11,420 nucleotides of DNA, taken from contig JBFISM010000121.1 of the NCBI GenBank assembly GCA_041608535.1, positions 1 through 11,420 on the forward strand, written 5' to 3'. Each line of letters starts with the position of its first letter. Position 1 is the first letter of the stretch. Positions 6,154 to 11,420 of the stretch are shown piece after piece. The notes beneath the pieces are model-generated. The model worked only from the letters and a program-made list of their open reading frames with translations, was not told the DNA's origin and ran no database searches. Both the position numbers and the translations under genes were made by a program. This DNA comes from JBFISM01 sp041608535 (GTDB taxonomy: Bacteria; Actinomycetota; Acidimicrobiia; Spongiisociales; UBA5794).

Positions 6154-7322
6154 GCGACGACCGCCTTCTTCAGGCGCGGTGCGGCAACCAGCACCGCGAC
6201 GACCCCCACGGCAACGAGGGCCGCAGCGTGCAGCAGGATGTCTTGCGTGTCGCCACCCGCCAGCTCGGAAAGCCCGGTGACGAACCATCGGTGAGGACTG
6301 ATGTAGGCGAGCCGGGCGAACAGCCCGTCCCCGAGATTGGCAGGAAAGAACACCCCGCCCAGCATCCCGAGCCCCACGGCGATTATTGCCTGCAGGTTGC
6401 CCGCCTGCTCTGCCGTCTTGGCAAAGGCGGCAACGACAGCCATCAGACCCATCGCCGAGATCACGGCAGCAACGATGAGCACCGTCACGCCGACCGGGTC
6501 ACCCCAGTCGGCACCCATGATCAGCGTGCTGGCCACAACCAGCACCGCCATGCTGACGATGCCGAGCACACCGCTCACGATCGCCTTGCCGGCGAGGATC
6601 GCCCACCGGCTCACCGGCGCCGCAGCCAAACGCGCCATCGTCCCCTCGGTACGCTCCTCGAGCAGGCTGGTGACTCCGAAAGCCACCGTGAAGAACAGGA
6701 AGAAGATCGCCATCCCAACGATGAAGAAGGTCGCGAGATCGAGCTGACGGGTCGCAGCCTCCACCTCGCCCAGCGCAATGGGCTCGCCGGCTGTGGCGGC
6801 GGTGGCGGCGAGCGCAGTGGGGTCCTCGGTTGAACCGGTCGCCATGGCCGTCGCCACGGAGAGCTGCACGGCGCGGACGTTGGCGGAGAACCCTCGGGCG
6901 ATGGCGGCGGCGATGGCCGTGCTCGTTGGTGCATCCACGCTGCCCACGACTTCGAGGGTCGCCGGCGTGCCCGATGTGACGGCTTCCGTGAAACCGTCCG
7001 GGATCACGAACATCGCCGCTAGCTCGCCGGCCTCCACCCGTTGCTCGATGTCGGTCCGGCTGCCGCTCTCCAGCATGAACACACCCTCAGCCTCGATCTG
7101 CTCCAACCCGGCGACGAGCTGGGTGGCAACCGCACCGCCGTCCTCGTCGACGACCGCATACCGCAGGTCGAACGAGTCGACGTCGAGATCGCCCATGATC
7201 AGATTGAAGATGAGCGCCAGGGCCAGCGGGGCGACCACACCGAGCACGATGAAGGAGCGATCTCGGATGCGCTGCCGCAAGTCCTTGGCTGCGATCGTGA
7301 GCGCGGCGCGCAGGTTGCTCAT
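6150..7322 (-). CDS. ABC-2 type transporter permease (first permease of the operon)
   Basis: Membrane subunit of the same exporter. The 390-residue protein has a first helix at about 23-43, a large extracytoplasmic domain (about 45-195), and five helices near 197-220, 243-268, 276-300, 308-328 and 361-381. The segment EERTEGTMARLAAAPVSR (222-239) is the conserved ABC-2 coupling motif, an E-x-x-x-G-T stretch followed by L and P. The N-terminal KDLRQRIRDRS before helix 1 is also typical, as the basic segment lies in the cytoplasm. ATG 7322 shares one base with the ATPase stop (TGATG), so translation is probably coupled. An in-frame upstream extension overlapping the ATPase gene is rejected. Substrate is not predictable. 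Confidence 0.88.
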   Translation of the reverse strand: MSNLRAALTIAAKDLRQRIRDRSFIVLGVVAPLALALIFNLIMGDLDVDSFDLRYAVVDEDGGAVATQLVAGLEQIEAEGVFMLESGSRTDIEQRVEAGELAAMFVIPDGFTEAVTSGTPATLEVVGSVDAPTSTAIAAAIARGFSANVRAVQLSVATAMATGSTEDPTALAATAATAGEPIALGEVEAATRQLDLATFFIVGMAIFFLFFTVAFGVTSLLEERTEGTMARLAAAPVSRWAILAGKAIVSGVLGIVSMAVLVVASTLIMGADWGDPVGVTVLIVAAVISAMGLMAVVAAFAKTAEQAGNLQAIIAVGLGMLGGVFFPANLGDGLFARLAYISPHRWFVTGLSELAGGDTQDILLHAAALVAVGVVAVLVAAPRLKKAVVA

Positions 7323-8302
7323 CAGTCGCGCAGCGCCTTCCCGGTGAGTTGGAGGAACACCGCTTCCAGGTTGGGCTCGACCACACCCACCGCCGAGATG
7401 GAGGCGCCGGCGCCGGTCATCGCCGCCAGCAGCTCGGGCAGCACCGCACCCGCATCGTCGACGATGAGATCGACGGCGTGATCGCTCACCGTGGCCTGGA
7501 CGACCCCGGCAACCGTCAACGCAGCTTGGGCCGCTTCTTCGAGGGCTCGGGACGCATCGATCCGCACTTTGTCCTTCTGGCCGACCAGCTGCACGAGCTC
7601 GCGGCGCGTCCCCTCGGCTTCGATGCGGCCTTCGTCGATGATGGCGACCCGGTCGCACAACCGCTCGGCCTCTTCCATGTAATGGGTGGTGTACAGCACC
7701 GCCATGCCCGCCGTGGAGAGCTGCTCGACGCTTTCCAAGATGGCGTTGCGAGACTGTGGATCGACCCCCACGGTGGGCTCGTCGAGGATGAGCAGGTGGG
7801 GACGGTGCAGAAGCCCGATCCCGATGTTGAGCCGGCGCTTCATACCGCCGGAGTACTCCTTGGCCAGGTCGTCGGCGCGGTCGGCCAGGCCGATGACCTC
7901 GAGAACCTCGTCGACCCGGGTCTTCAGCTCGCGACCTCGCAGCTCGTACAGCCTGCCGAAGAACACGAGGTTCTCCCGGGCCGTGAGATCCGGGTAGACC
8001 GCCAGCTCCTGGGGAACCAACCCGATGTGACGGCGCGCCTCCACGGAGCTGGTGTCCATCGGCTCGCCTTCGAGAAGCACCGAGCCCTCATCCTTGTCGA
8101 GCAGACCGGCGATCATCGAGATGGCGGTCGTCTTGCCGGCGCCGTTGGGACCGAGCAGACCGAAAGTCTCGCCACGGTTGATGTGGAAGGTCACCGAGGC
8201 CACGGCTTGGAGATCGCCGAAGCGTTTGCTGATTCCCTCGACGCGGAGCACGGTGTCGCTCACCGCGGTCTCCCCGACGCCGACCGAGTACGTGTCGAGC
8301 AT
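7322..8302 (-). CDS. ABC transporter ATP-binding protein (DrrA/NatA-like exporter ATPase)
   Basis: Cytoplasmic ATPase that powers the exporter formed with the next two gene products. The protein has 326 residues. Walker A is GPNGAGKTT (51-59), the Q-loop Gln98 (VPQE), the signature SGGMKRR (151-157), Walker B LLILDEPT with Asp174 and Glu175, and the H-loop His207 (TTHYMEE). After the nucleotide-binding domain (about 17-235) there is a ~90-residue C-terminal extension, as in DrrA-type drug-exporter ATPases (similar to DUF4162-type tails). ATG 8302 is chosen over an ATG 15 codons upstream because AGGAG (8313-8309) lies 6 nt before it. It is the first gene of a three-gene operon with TGATG and ATGA junctions. 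The presence of two different permeases suggests an ATPase dimer bound to a permease heterodimer. Confidence 0.93.
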   Translation of the reverse strand: MLDTYSVGVGETAVSDTVLRVEGISKRFGDLQAVASVTFHINRGETFGLLGPNGAGKTTAISMIAGLLDKDEGSVLLEGEPMDTSSVEARRHIGLVPQELAVYPDLTARENLVFFGRLYELRGRELKTRVDEVLEVIGLADRADDLAKEYSGGMKRRLNIGIGLLHRPHLLILDEPTVGVDPQSRNAILESVEQLSTAGMAVLYTTHYMEEAERLCDRVAIIDEGRIEAEGTRRELVQLVGQKDKVRIDASRALEEAAQAALTVAGVVQATVSDHAVDLIVDDAGAVLPELLAAMTGAGASISAVGVVEPNLEAVFLQLTGKALRD

Positions 8303-8427
8303 CTCCCTCTCCTGGAGCGACAACACGTACAACACTACGCAGCTCACGAGGTGCGGCTAGGGGCTTTCTGCCCTCGTCCCACTACGCCCGCCGGCGGCCC
8401 CTACCCGAGCACAGCCGATCAGGCTCG
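8303..8427. other. Gap between the Yip1-like gene and the ABC operon
   Basis: This 125-nt gap holds the ribosome site of the ATPase gene. It also holds a weak hairpin (GGGC TTTCT GCCC around 8362-8374) that could help terminate the upstream Yip1-like gene. A TAGTGT box on the minus strand (near 8340-8335) has the TANNNT form and could be a -10 element for the ABC operon, with no clear -35. None of these is strong. No gene is seen. Confidence 0.3.
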
Positions 8428-8907
8428 CTAGGTGAAGATGGCGTAGACGATGCCACTCAAGATCACGGTGATGACCCAACCGGCGACCACGGTGATCACC
8501 GCCGGACCGGTGCCGAAATCTTGGCCTTCCCGGACCGCCACGATCGTTGCGATGAGCGTCCAGATCCACGCAATCCACCCGAGGAAAGGAACGATGCCGA
8601 TGGCGCGAGGCGCTTGGGCATAGCCGAGCACCCGTTGCATCTGACCGAAGTCTGATTCGCCGTTGAAGAACGTGCGACCGATCCAATCCATCACCCACGC
8701 TGCGATCACCCAGCCGATCAAGCCGGCCACCACAGCACCGATGGCCTGGCCGAAGAACGAGCCGCGCACGAATCCGTTGCCGATCCCCGAGAGCAAGCTC
8801 ACGATGGCGACCAAGATGGCTGCCTGGCCGGTGAGTGTTGTGTCTTTCTCGACCGTGTTGTAGAAGTCCAGGTCGAGTTTGGCGGCTCGAATGGCGTTCT
8901 CGATCAT
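8428..8907 (-). CDS. Small Yip1-like integral membrane protein
   Basis: A 159-residue protein with about four or five hydrophobic segments (near 27-44, 50-73, 100-125 and 135-157). The loop 74-99, with GRTFFNGESDFGQMQRVLGY, followed by AQAPRAIG and PFLGWIAWIW, is the pattern of bacterial Yip1-domain proteins: a G-x-G/F-N-G loop, then 'LGYAxxP' before a membrane helix. Bacterial members have no settled function. ATG 8907 is preceded by GAGGG (8915-8911), and by AGGAAG further up. The gene points toward the ABC operon with a 125-nt gap, so co-transcription is possible but not shown. Upstream it diverges from the peptidase gene. Family call is from pattern, so moderate; membrane nature is clear. 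Confidence 0.78.
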   Translation of the reverse strand: MIENAIRAAKLDLDFYNTVEKDTTLTGQAAILVAIVSLLSGIGNGFVRGSFFGQAIGAVVAGLIGWVIAAWVMDWIGRTFFNGESDFGQMQRVLGYAQAPRAIGIVPFLGWIAWIWTLIATIVAVREGQDFGTGPAVITVVAGWVITVILSGIVYAIFT

Positions 8908-9023
8908 CGTCCCTCACTTCCTGCCTCGGGTCGAGGCTACTCAGCGAGTCCTGCCCTCGGCCACTCCATCTGCCTCTGCAGCTGCATCCGAATCGCGACT
9001 GCGTCCGCGGGTACGCTGCCGAG
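8908..9023. promoter_or_regulatory. Divergent promoter region between the Yip1-like gene and the M20 peptidase
   Basis: On the minus strand a TAGCCT box (8939-8934) could serve the Yip1-like gene, giving a short leader with ribosome site. Just downstream lies a perfect 6-3-6 inverted repeat, GCCTCG GGT CGAGGC (8923-8937), overlapping the box; it could be an operator or a small leader hairpin. On the plus strand TACGCT (9012-9017) serves the peptidase. No clear -35 elements were recognised. Functions are inferred from position. Confidence 0.35.
9012..9017 (+). promoter_or_regulatory. Putative -10 box (TACGCT) for a leaderless peptidase transcript
   Basis: TACGCT has the TANNNT form and is followed by exactly 6 nt and then ATG 9024, with no Shine-Dalgarno sequence. 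This is the spacing expected if transcription begins at the A of the start codon. It supports ATG 9024 over the longer in-frame extension upstream. Confidence 0.45.
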
Positions 9024-10367
9024 ATGACAGCGCCATCGAACCATGACCTGGCAACGAAGGTCGACGAGCTCTTCCCCGAGATCCAGCATGACCTCGAGAC
9101 TCTCGTACGCATCCCATCGGTGAGCCTCTCCGGCCACGACGCCGAAGTGCGCCGCTCCGCCGAGGTGACCGCCAACCTGCTCGCCACTGCGGGTCTACGC
9201 GATGTGCGGCTACTCGAGCTCGGCGACGCCCACCCGGCCGTATTCGGCGAGATCCCTGCTCCGCAAGGTGGTCCCACCGTGCTGCTGTATGCCCACCACG
9301 ATGTCCAGCCTCCCGGACCACGGGACTCGTGGACATCCGATCCCTTCGAGCCGGTGGTGCGCAACGGCAGGATCTATGGGAGAGGCACCTCAGACGACAA
9401 GGCCGGTATCGCCGTCCATCTCGGTGCGATCCGCGCCCACGAGGGTCGCCCGCCCGTCGGGGTCAAGATCTTCGTCGAGGGCGAGGAAGAGACCGGATCA
9501 GCCCACCTCGCTGCGTTCATCGAGGAGTATCGCGACCTCCTGGCGGCCGATGTCATCGTCATCGCAGACTCGGGAAACTGGCGGGTCGGTGCACCATCGC
9601 TGACGACCTCGTTGCGTGGCCTCGTCGATCTGATCGTCGAGGTGCGCACCTTGGAGAAGGGTGTGCACTCCGGGATGTTCGGCGGTGCCCTCCCGGATGC
9701 GCTCACGGTGTTGTGTCGCACCCTGGCCACCCTGCACAACCCGGACGGATCGGTTGCGGTCGCCGGTCTGGTGAGCAGCGACGCCGACCCGCTCGACCTC
9801 ACGGCAGACGAGTTGCGCAACCAGGCGGGTGCGCTTCCTGGTACCCAGCTGATCGGACGGGGATCGCTCACTGCGCGCACCTGGACGCAACCGGCGATCT
9901 CGGTACTCGCCATCGACACGACGCCGATCGACCAGGCGATCAATCAGCTCATACCGCACGCCCGGGCGAAAGTGAGCATGCGGATCGCTCCGGGACAGGA
10001 TCCGCGGCAGGCGATGGATGCGCTTGTCACGCACATCGAGGCGAACGTGCCCTGGGGCGCTGAGGTCTCGATCGTTCGTGGTTCCGCCGGTGACGCCATC
10101 GCCCTCGACAGCTCCGGCACTGCGTATGACGCGTTTCGCGCTGCGTTCCGCGACGCATGGGGCGCGGCAACCCTCGAGATCGGAGTCGGGGGCTCGATCC
10201 CGTTCGTTGCGGCATTTCGCGACGCATACCCGGATGCTGCGATCCTGCTGACCGGTGTCGGAGACCCGATGAGTCGCCCCCATGGACCCGACGAGTCACA
10301 AGATCTCGACGAACTTCGTCGCGGCATCCTCGCCGAAGCGATCGCACTTCGACTGCTCGCCCCCTGA
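9024..10367 (+). CDS. M20 family metallopeptidase (dipeptidase, CNDP2/ArgE-like)
   Basis: Predicted cytosolic two-metal hydrolase that cleaves dipeptides or N-acylated amino acids. The protein has 447 residues, normal for M20. Ligands and catalytic residues are visible in order: YAHHDVQP (His91 metal ligand, Asp93), GRGTSDDKAG (bridging Asp124), EGEEETGS (catalytic base Glu155, metal ligand Glu156), IADSGNW (metal ligand Asp182), and SRPHGPDE (metal ligand His420). The dimerisation domain lies about 197-330, beginning SLRGLVDLIVEVRT and including KGVHSGMFGG. The GGSIPFVAAF stretch at 389-398 is also typical. No signal peptide is seen. The start is ATG 9024, supported by a leaderless-type -10 box. 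It stands alone, divergent from the Yip1-like gene and convergent with the methyltransferase gene with one base between stops. Dipeptidase is more likely than deacetylase because of length and the HxDVQPP form, but the substrate is not decided. Confidence 0.92.
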   Translation: MTAPSNHDLATKVDELFPEIQHDLETLVRIPSVSLSGHDAEVRRSAEVTANLLATAGLRDVRLLELGDAHPAVFGEIPAPQGGPTVLLYAHHDVQPPGPRDSWTSDPFEPVVRNGRIYGRGTSDDKAGIAVHLGAIRAHEGRPPVGVKIFVEGEEETGSAHLAAFIEEYRDLLAADVIVIADSGNWRVGAPSLTTSLRGLVDLIVEVRTLEKGVHSGMFGGALPDALTVLCRTLATLHNPDGSVAVAGLVSSDADPLDLTADELRNQAGALPGTQLIGRGSLTARTWTQPAISVLAIDTTPIDQAINQLIPHARAKVSMRIAPGQDPRQAMDALVTHIEANVPWGAEVSIVRGSAGDAIALDSSGTAYDAFRAAFRDAWGAATLEIGVGGSIPFVAAFRDAYPDAAILLTGVGDPMSRPHGPDESQDLDELRRGILAEAIALRLLAP

Positions 10368-10368
10368 G

Positions 10369-11142
10369 TCAGCTCGCCCCGGCCTGGTCGGCGAAGAGAC
10401 GATCCAGCAGGGCATCCACGTTTGGCACGGACTTCATGTACCAGATCGCCCGCAACCGCATCCGGTCGGTCGCATCGAGATCACCGTGCCCACCGAGCCG
10501 CTCGACTCGCTGCTGTCGAGCCTGGTAGAGGCAGATACCCACGGCTACCGAGATGTTGAAGGAGTGAATCATCCCGCCGATCGGAATGGCGACCACTGCG
10601 TCGGCAGTCTCGAGCATGTCATCCGACAATCCGGCCAACTCGTTTCCGAAGACGAGCGCGGTCGGCTGAGCGAAATCCCATGCATCGATGTCGATGGCAT
10701 CGGGAGCCACGTGGGCAGCAACCACTGTGCGCCCGGCGCTGCGCAGCCAATCGACGCAGGCGGACACCGAGCGCCAGCGTAAGCGGTCGAGCCACTTCTC
10801 GGCTCCCTGGCTGGTGCGTCGCGAGTGTTTGTAGGTGGATGCCGTATCGACCACGTGGATCTCCTGCACCCCGAAGCCGTCGGCCGTGCGCATCACGGCT
10901 GCGATGTTTCCGGTGTCGACCATGCCTTCGACCACGATGCCGAGGTTGCGTGTGCGGTGGCCGAGCGCATCTTCGATACGCAGCTTGCGGGCATCCGTGA
11001 GCATCGGATCCAACACGTCGATGATCTCCTGCGGGGTGCGTCGCCGGCCAGCCCGGTCGAACCAGGAATCGTCGTAGGAGGTGCGCCGGCTCTGCGTCAG
11101 GCGCGCCATCTCCCGGGCGGCGAACACCGGATCGTTCGGCAT
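10369..11142 (-). CDS. SpoU-family RNA 2'-O-methyltransferase, TrmH-like
   Basis: Predicted to transfer methyl from S-adenosylmethionine to a ribose 2'-OH in tRNA or rRNA; cytosolic, probably a dimer with a knotted fold. The protein has 257 residues. Motif 1 is NIAAVMRTADGFGV with Asn79 and the catalytic-type Arg85. Motif 2 is LVFGNELAGLSDDML (163-177) with Asn167, Glu168 and Gly171. Motif 3 is IPIGGMIHSFNISVAVG (186-202) with Ser194 and Asn196. The 'IGM/GGM-x-S-x-N-x-S-V' form and a basic C-terminal tail resemble TrmH (tRNA Gm18), more than RlmB or TsnR, but the target RNA is not certain. An N-terminal ~65 residues rich in Arg may bind RNA. ATG 11142 has no ribosome site but lies 6 nt after a TACCGT box. 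It is divergent from the GH42 gene across 41 bp. Confidence 0.88.
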   Translation of the reverse strand: MPNDPVFAAREMARLTQSRRTSYDDSWFDRAGRRRTPQEIIDVLDPMLTDARKLRIEDALGHRTRNLGIVVEGMVDTGNIAAVMRTADGFGVQEIHVVDTASTYKHSRRTSQGAEKWLDRLRWRSVSACVDWLRSAGRTVVAAHVAPDAIDIDAWDFAQPTALVFGNELAGLSDDMLETADAVVAIPIGGMIHSFNISVAVGICLYQARQQRVERLGGHGDLDATDRMRLRAIWYMKSVPNVDALLDRLFADQAGAS

Positions 11143-11148
11143 GGGGCC

Positions 11149-11154
11149 ACGGTA
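11149..11154 (-). promoter_or_regulatory. Putative -10 box (TACCGT) for a leaderless methyltransferase transcript
   Basis: On the minus strand TACCGT is followed by exactly 6 nt and then ATG 11142. No Shine-Dalgarno sequence can fit in the remaining space if transcription starts at the ATG. It lies within one of two GGTACC copies in this short divergent region. Confidence 0.4.
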
Positions 11155-11171
11155 CCCGGCGAACCGGCCGG

Positions 11172-11177
11172 TACCCT
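11172..11177 (+). promoter_or_regulatory. Putative -10 box (TACCCT) for a leaderless GH42 transcript
   Basis: TACCCT is followed by exactly 6 nt and then GTG 11184. It overlaps the second GGTACC copy (11170-11175) and mirrors the methyltransferase -10 box, with 17 bp between the two. No ribosome site precedes the GTG. Confidence 0.4.
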
Positions 11178-11183
11178 GCCCCG

Positions 11184-11420
11184 GTGCAACTCGGTGTCTG
11201 CTACTACCCGGAACATTGGCCGGAGGAACGGTGGGAGCTCGATGCAGAACTGATGGCTCAGATCGGGCTCACCCACGTCCGCATCGGCGAGTTCGCCTGG
11301 GCGGCGTACGAGCCGGCGCGTGGTCGTTTCGATTGGGCTTGGCTCGATCGAGCCATCGACGTGCTGGCTGGAGCCGGTCTGCGTGTGGTCTTGGGAACGC
11401 CCACGGCAACCCCACCCATC
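11184..11420 (+). CDS. Beta-galactosidase, GH42 family, N-terminal part (cut by window end)
   Basis: The frame starts at GTG 11184 and stays open to the last base, giving 79 residues. It begins with LGVCYYPEHWPEERW, the hallmark N-terminus of GH42 glycosidases, followed by IGLTHVRIGEFAWAAYEP and GRFDWAWLDRAID. The segment LRVVLGTPTATPP is the next strand of the TIM barrel. The catalytic glutamates lie further on, outside the window. The family hydrolyses beta-galactosides (sometimes alpha-L-arabinopyranosides), in the cytosol. The start fits a leaderless transcript; it lies 41 bp from the divergent methyltransferase start. The substrate cannot be judged from this fragment. Confidence 0.88.
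   Translation, partial: MQLGVCYYPEHWPEERWELDAELMAQIGLTHVRIGEFAWAAYEPARGRFDWAWLDRAIDVLAGAGLRVVLGTPTATPPI

Noticed and set aside
4771..6294. Long plus-strand open frame (507 codons) opposite the second ABC permease
   Set aside because: It runs antisense to a clear ABC-2 permease with membrane helices and a coupled start. Its translation is rich in Arg, His, Asp and Pro with no domain, as expected from the complement of high-GC codons.
7349..8431. Plus-strand open frame (360 codons) opposite the ABC ATPase
   Set aside because: The opposite strand encodes all ABC ATPase motifs; this frame has low-complexity composition and no recognisable domain.
8835..9023. N-terminal extension of the peptidase from 8835
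   Set aside because: It overlaps the start of the divergent Yip1-like gene, has no similarity to M20 proteins, and lies upstream of a -10 box that fits ATG 9024.
8357..9364. Minus-strand open frame (335 codons) spanning the Yip1-like gene and the peptidase start
   Set aside because: It is in a different frame from the Yip1-like gene, overlaps two supported genes, and its translation is Arg/Ser/Gly-rich without a domain.
1..11420. tRNA, rRNA, CRISPR array, insertion sequence or phage gene
   Set aside because: No cloverleaf-like segment, regularly spaced repeat, transposase motif or terminal inverted repeat was recognised by eye on either strand; the partial HNH gene alone does not show a mobile element.

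Overview
The window is gene-dense, GC-rich DNA of actinobacterial character. The signs are a DUF222/HNH-type endonuclease tail, a short 6-phosphogluconate dehydrogenase, an ECF sigma factor with a zinc-finger anti-sigma factor, and several genes whose start codon sits about 6 nt after a TANNNT box with no Shine-Dalgarno sequence, as in leaderless transcription. Overall gene style would fit an uncultured actinobacterium such as a member of Acidimicrobiia, but that placement is inference. No tRNA, rRNA, CRISPR array, insertion sequence or phage gene was seen.

Layout. 2-151 (+): C-terminal end of an HNH endonuclease. 227-3925 (+): gnd and zwf (oxidative pentose phosphate pathway, overlapping by 4 bp), then an ECF sigma factor and its membrane anti-sigma factor (4-bp overlap), with a good candidate ECF-type promoter just before the sigma gene. 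4789-3929 (-): an HLD-II haloalkane dehalogenase with all catalytic residues, convergent with the anti-sigma gene. 8302-4990 (-): a tightly coupled three-gene ABC-2 exporter operon (ATPase, permease, permease) ending in a perfect 16-bp hairpin. 8907-8428 (-): a small Yip1-like membrane protein. 9024-10367 (+): an M20 dipeptidase-family metallopeptidase, divergent from the Yip1-like gene. 11142-10369 (-): a TrmH-like SpoU RNA 2'-O-methyltransferase, convergent with the peptidase. 11184-11420 (+): the start of a GH42 beta-galactosidase, cut by the window end and divergent from the methyltransferase gene.

How the genes fit together. gnd and zwf supply two steps of the oxidative pentose phosphate pathway; pgl and opcA are not present here. 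The sigma/anti-sigma pair is a self-contained envelope-signalling switch, probably autoregulated. The ABC operon is a complete exporter of unknown substrate. The dehalogenase, peptidase, methyltransferase and beta-galactosidase look like independent units.

I found no convincing wholly new multi-gene system. The most interesting items are the ECF promoter with an inverted repeat in its spacer, the repeated TANNNT-N6/7-start arrangement, the symmetric 41-bp divergent promoter between the methyltransferase and GH42 genes, and the intact haloalkane dehalogenase.
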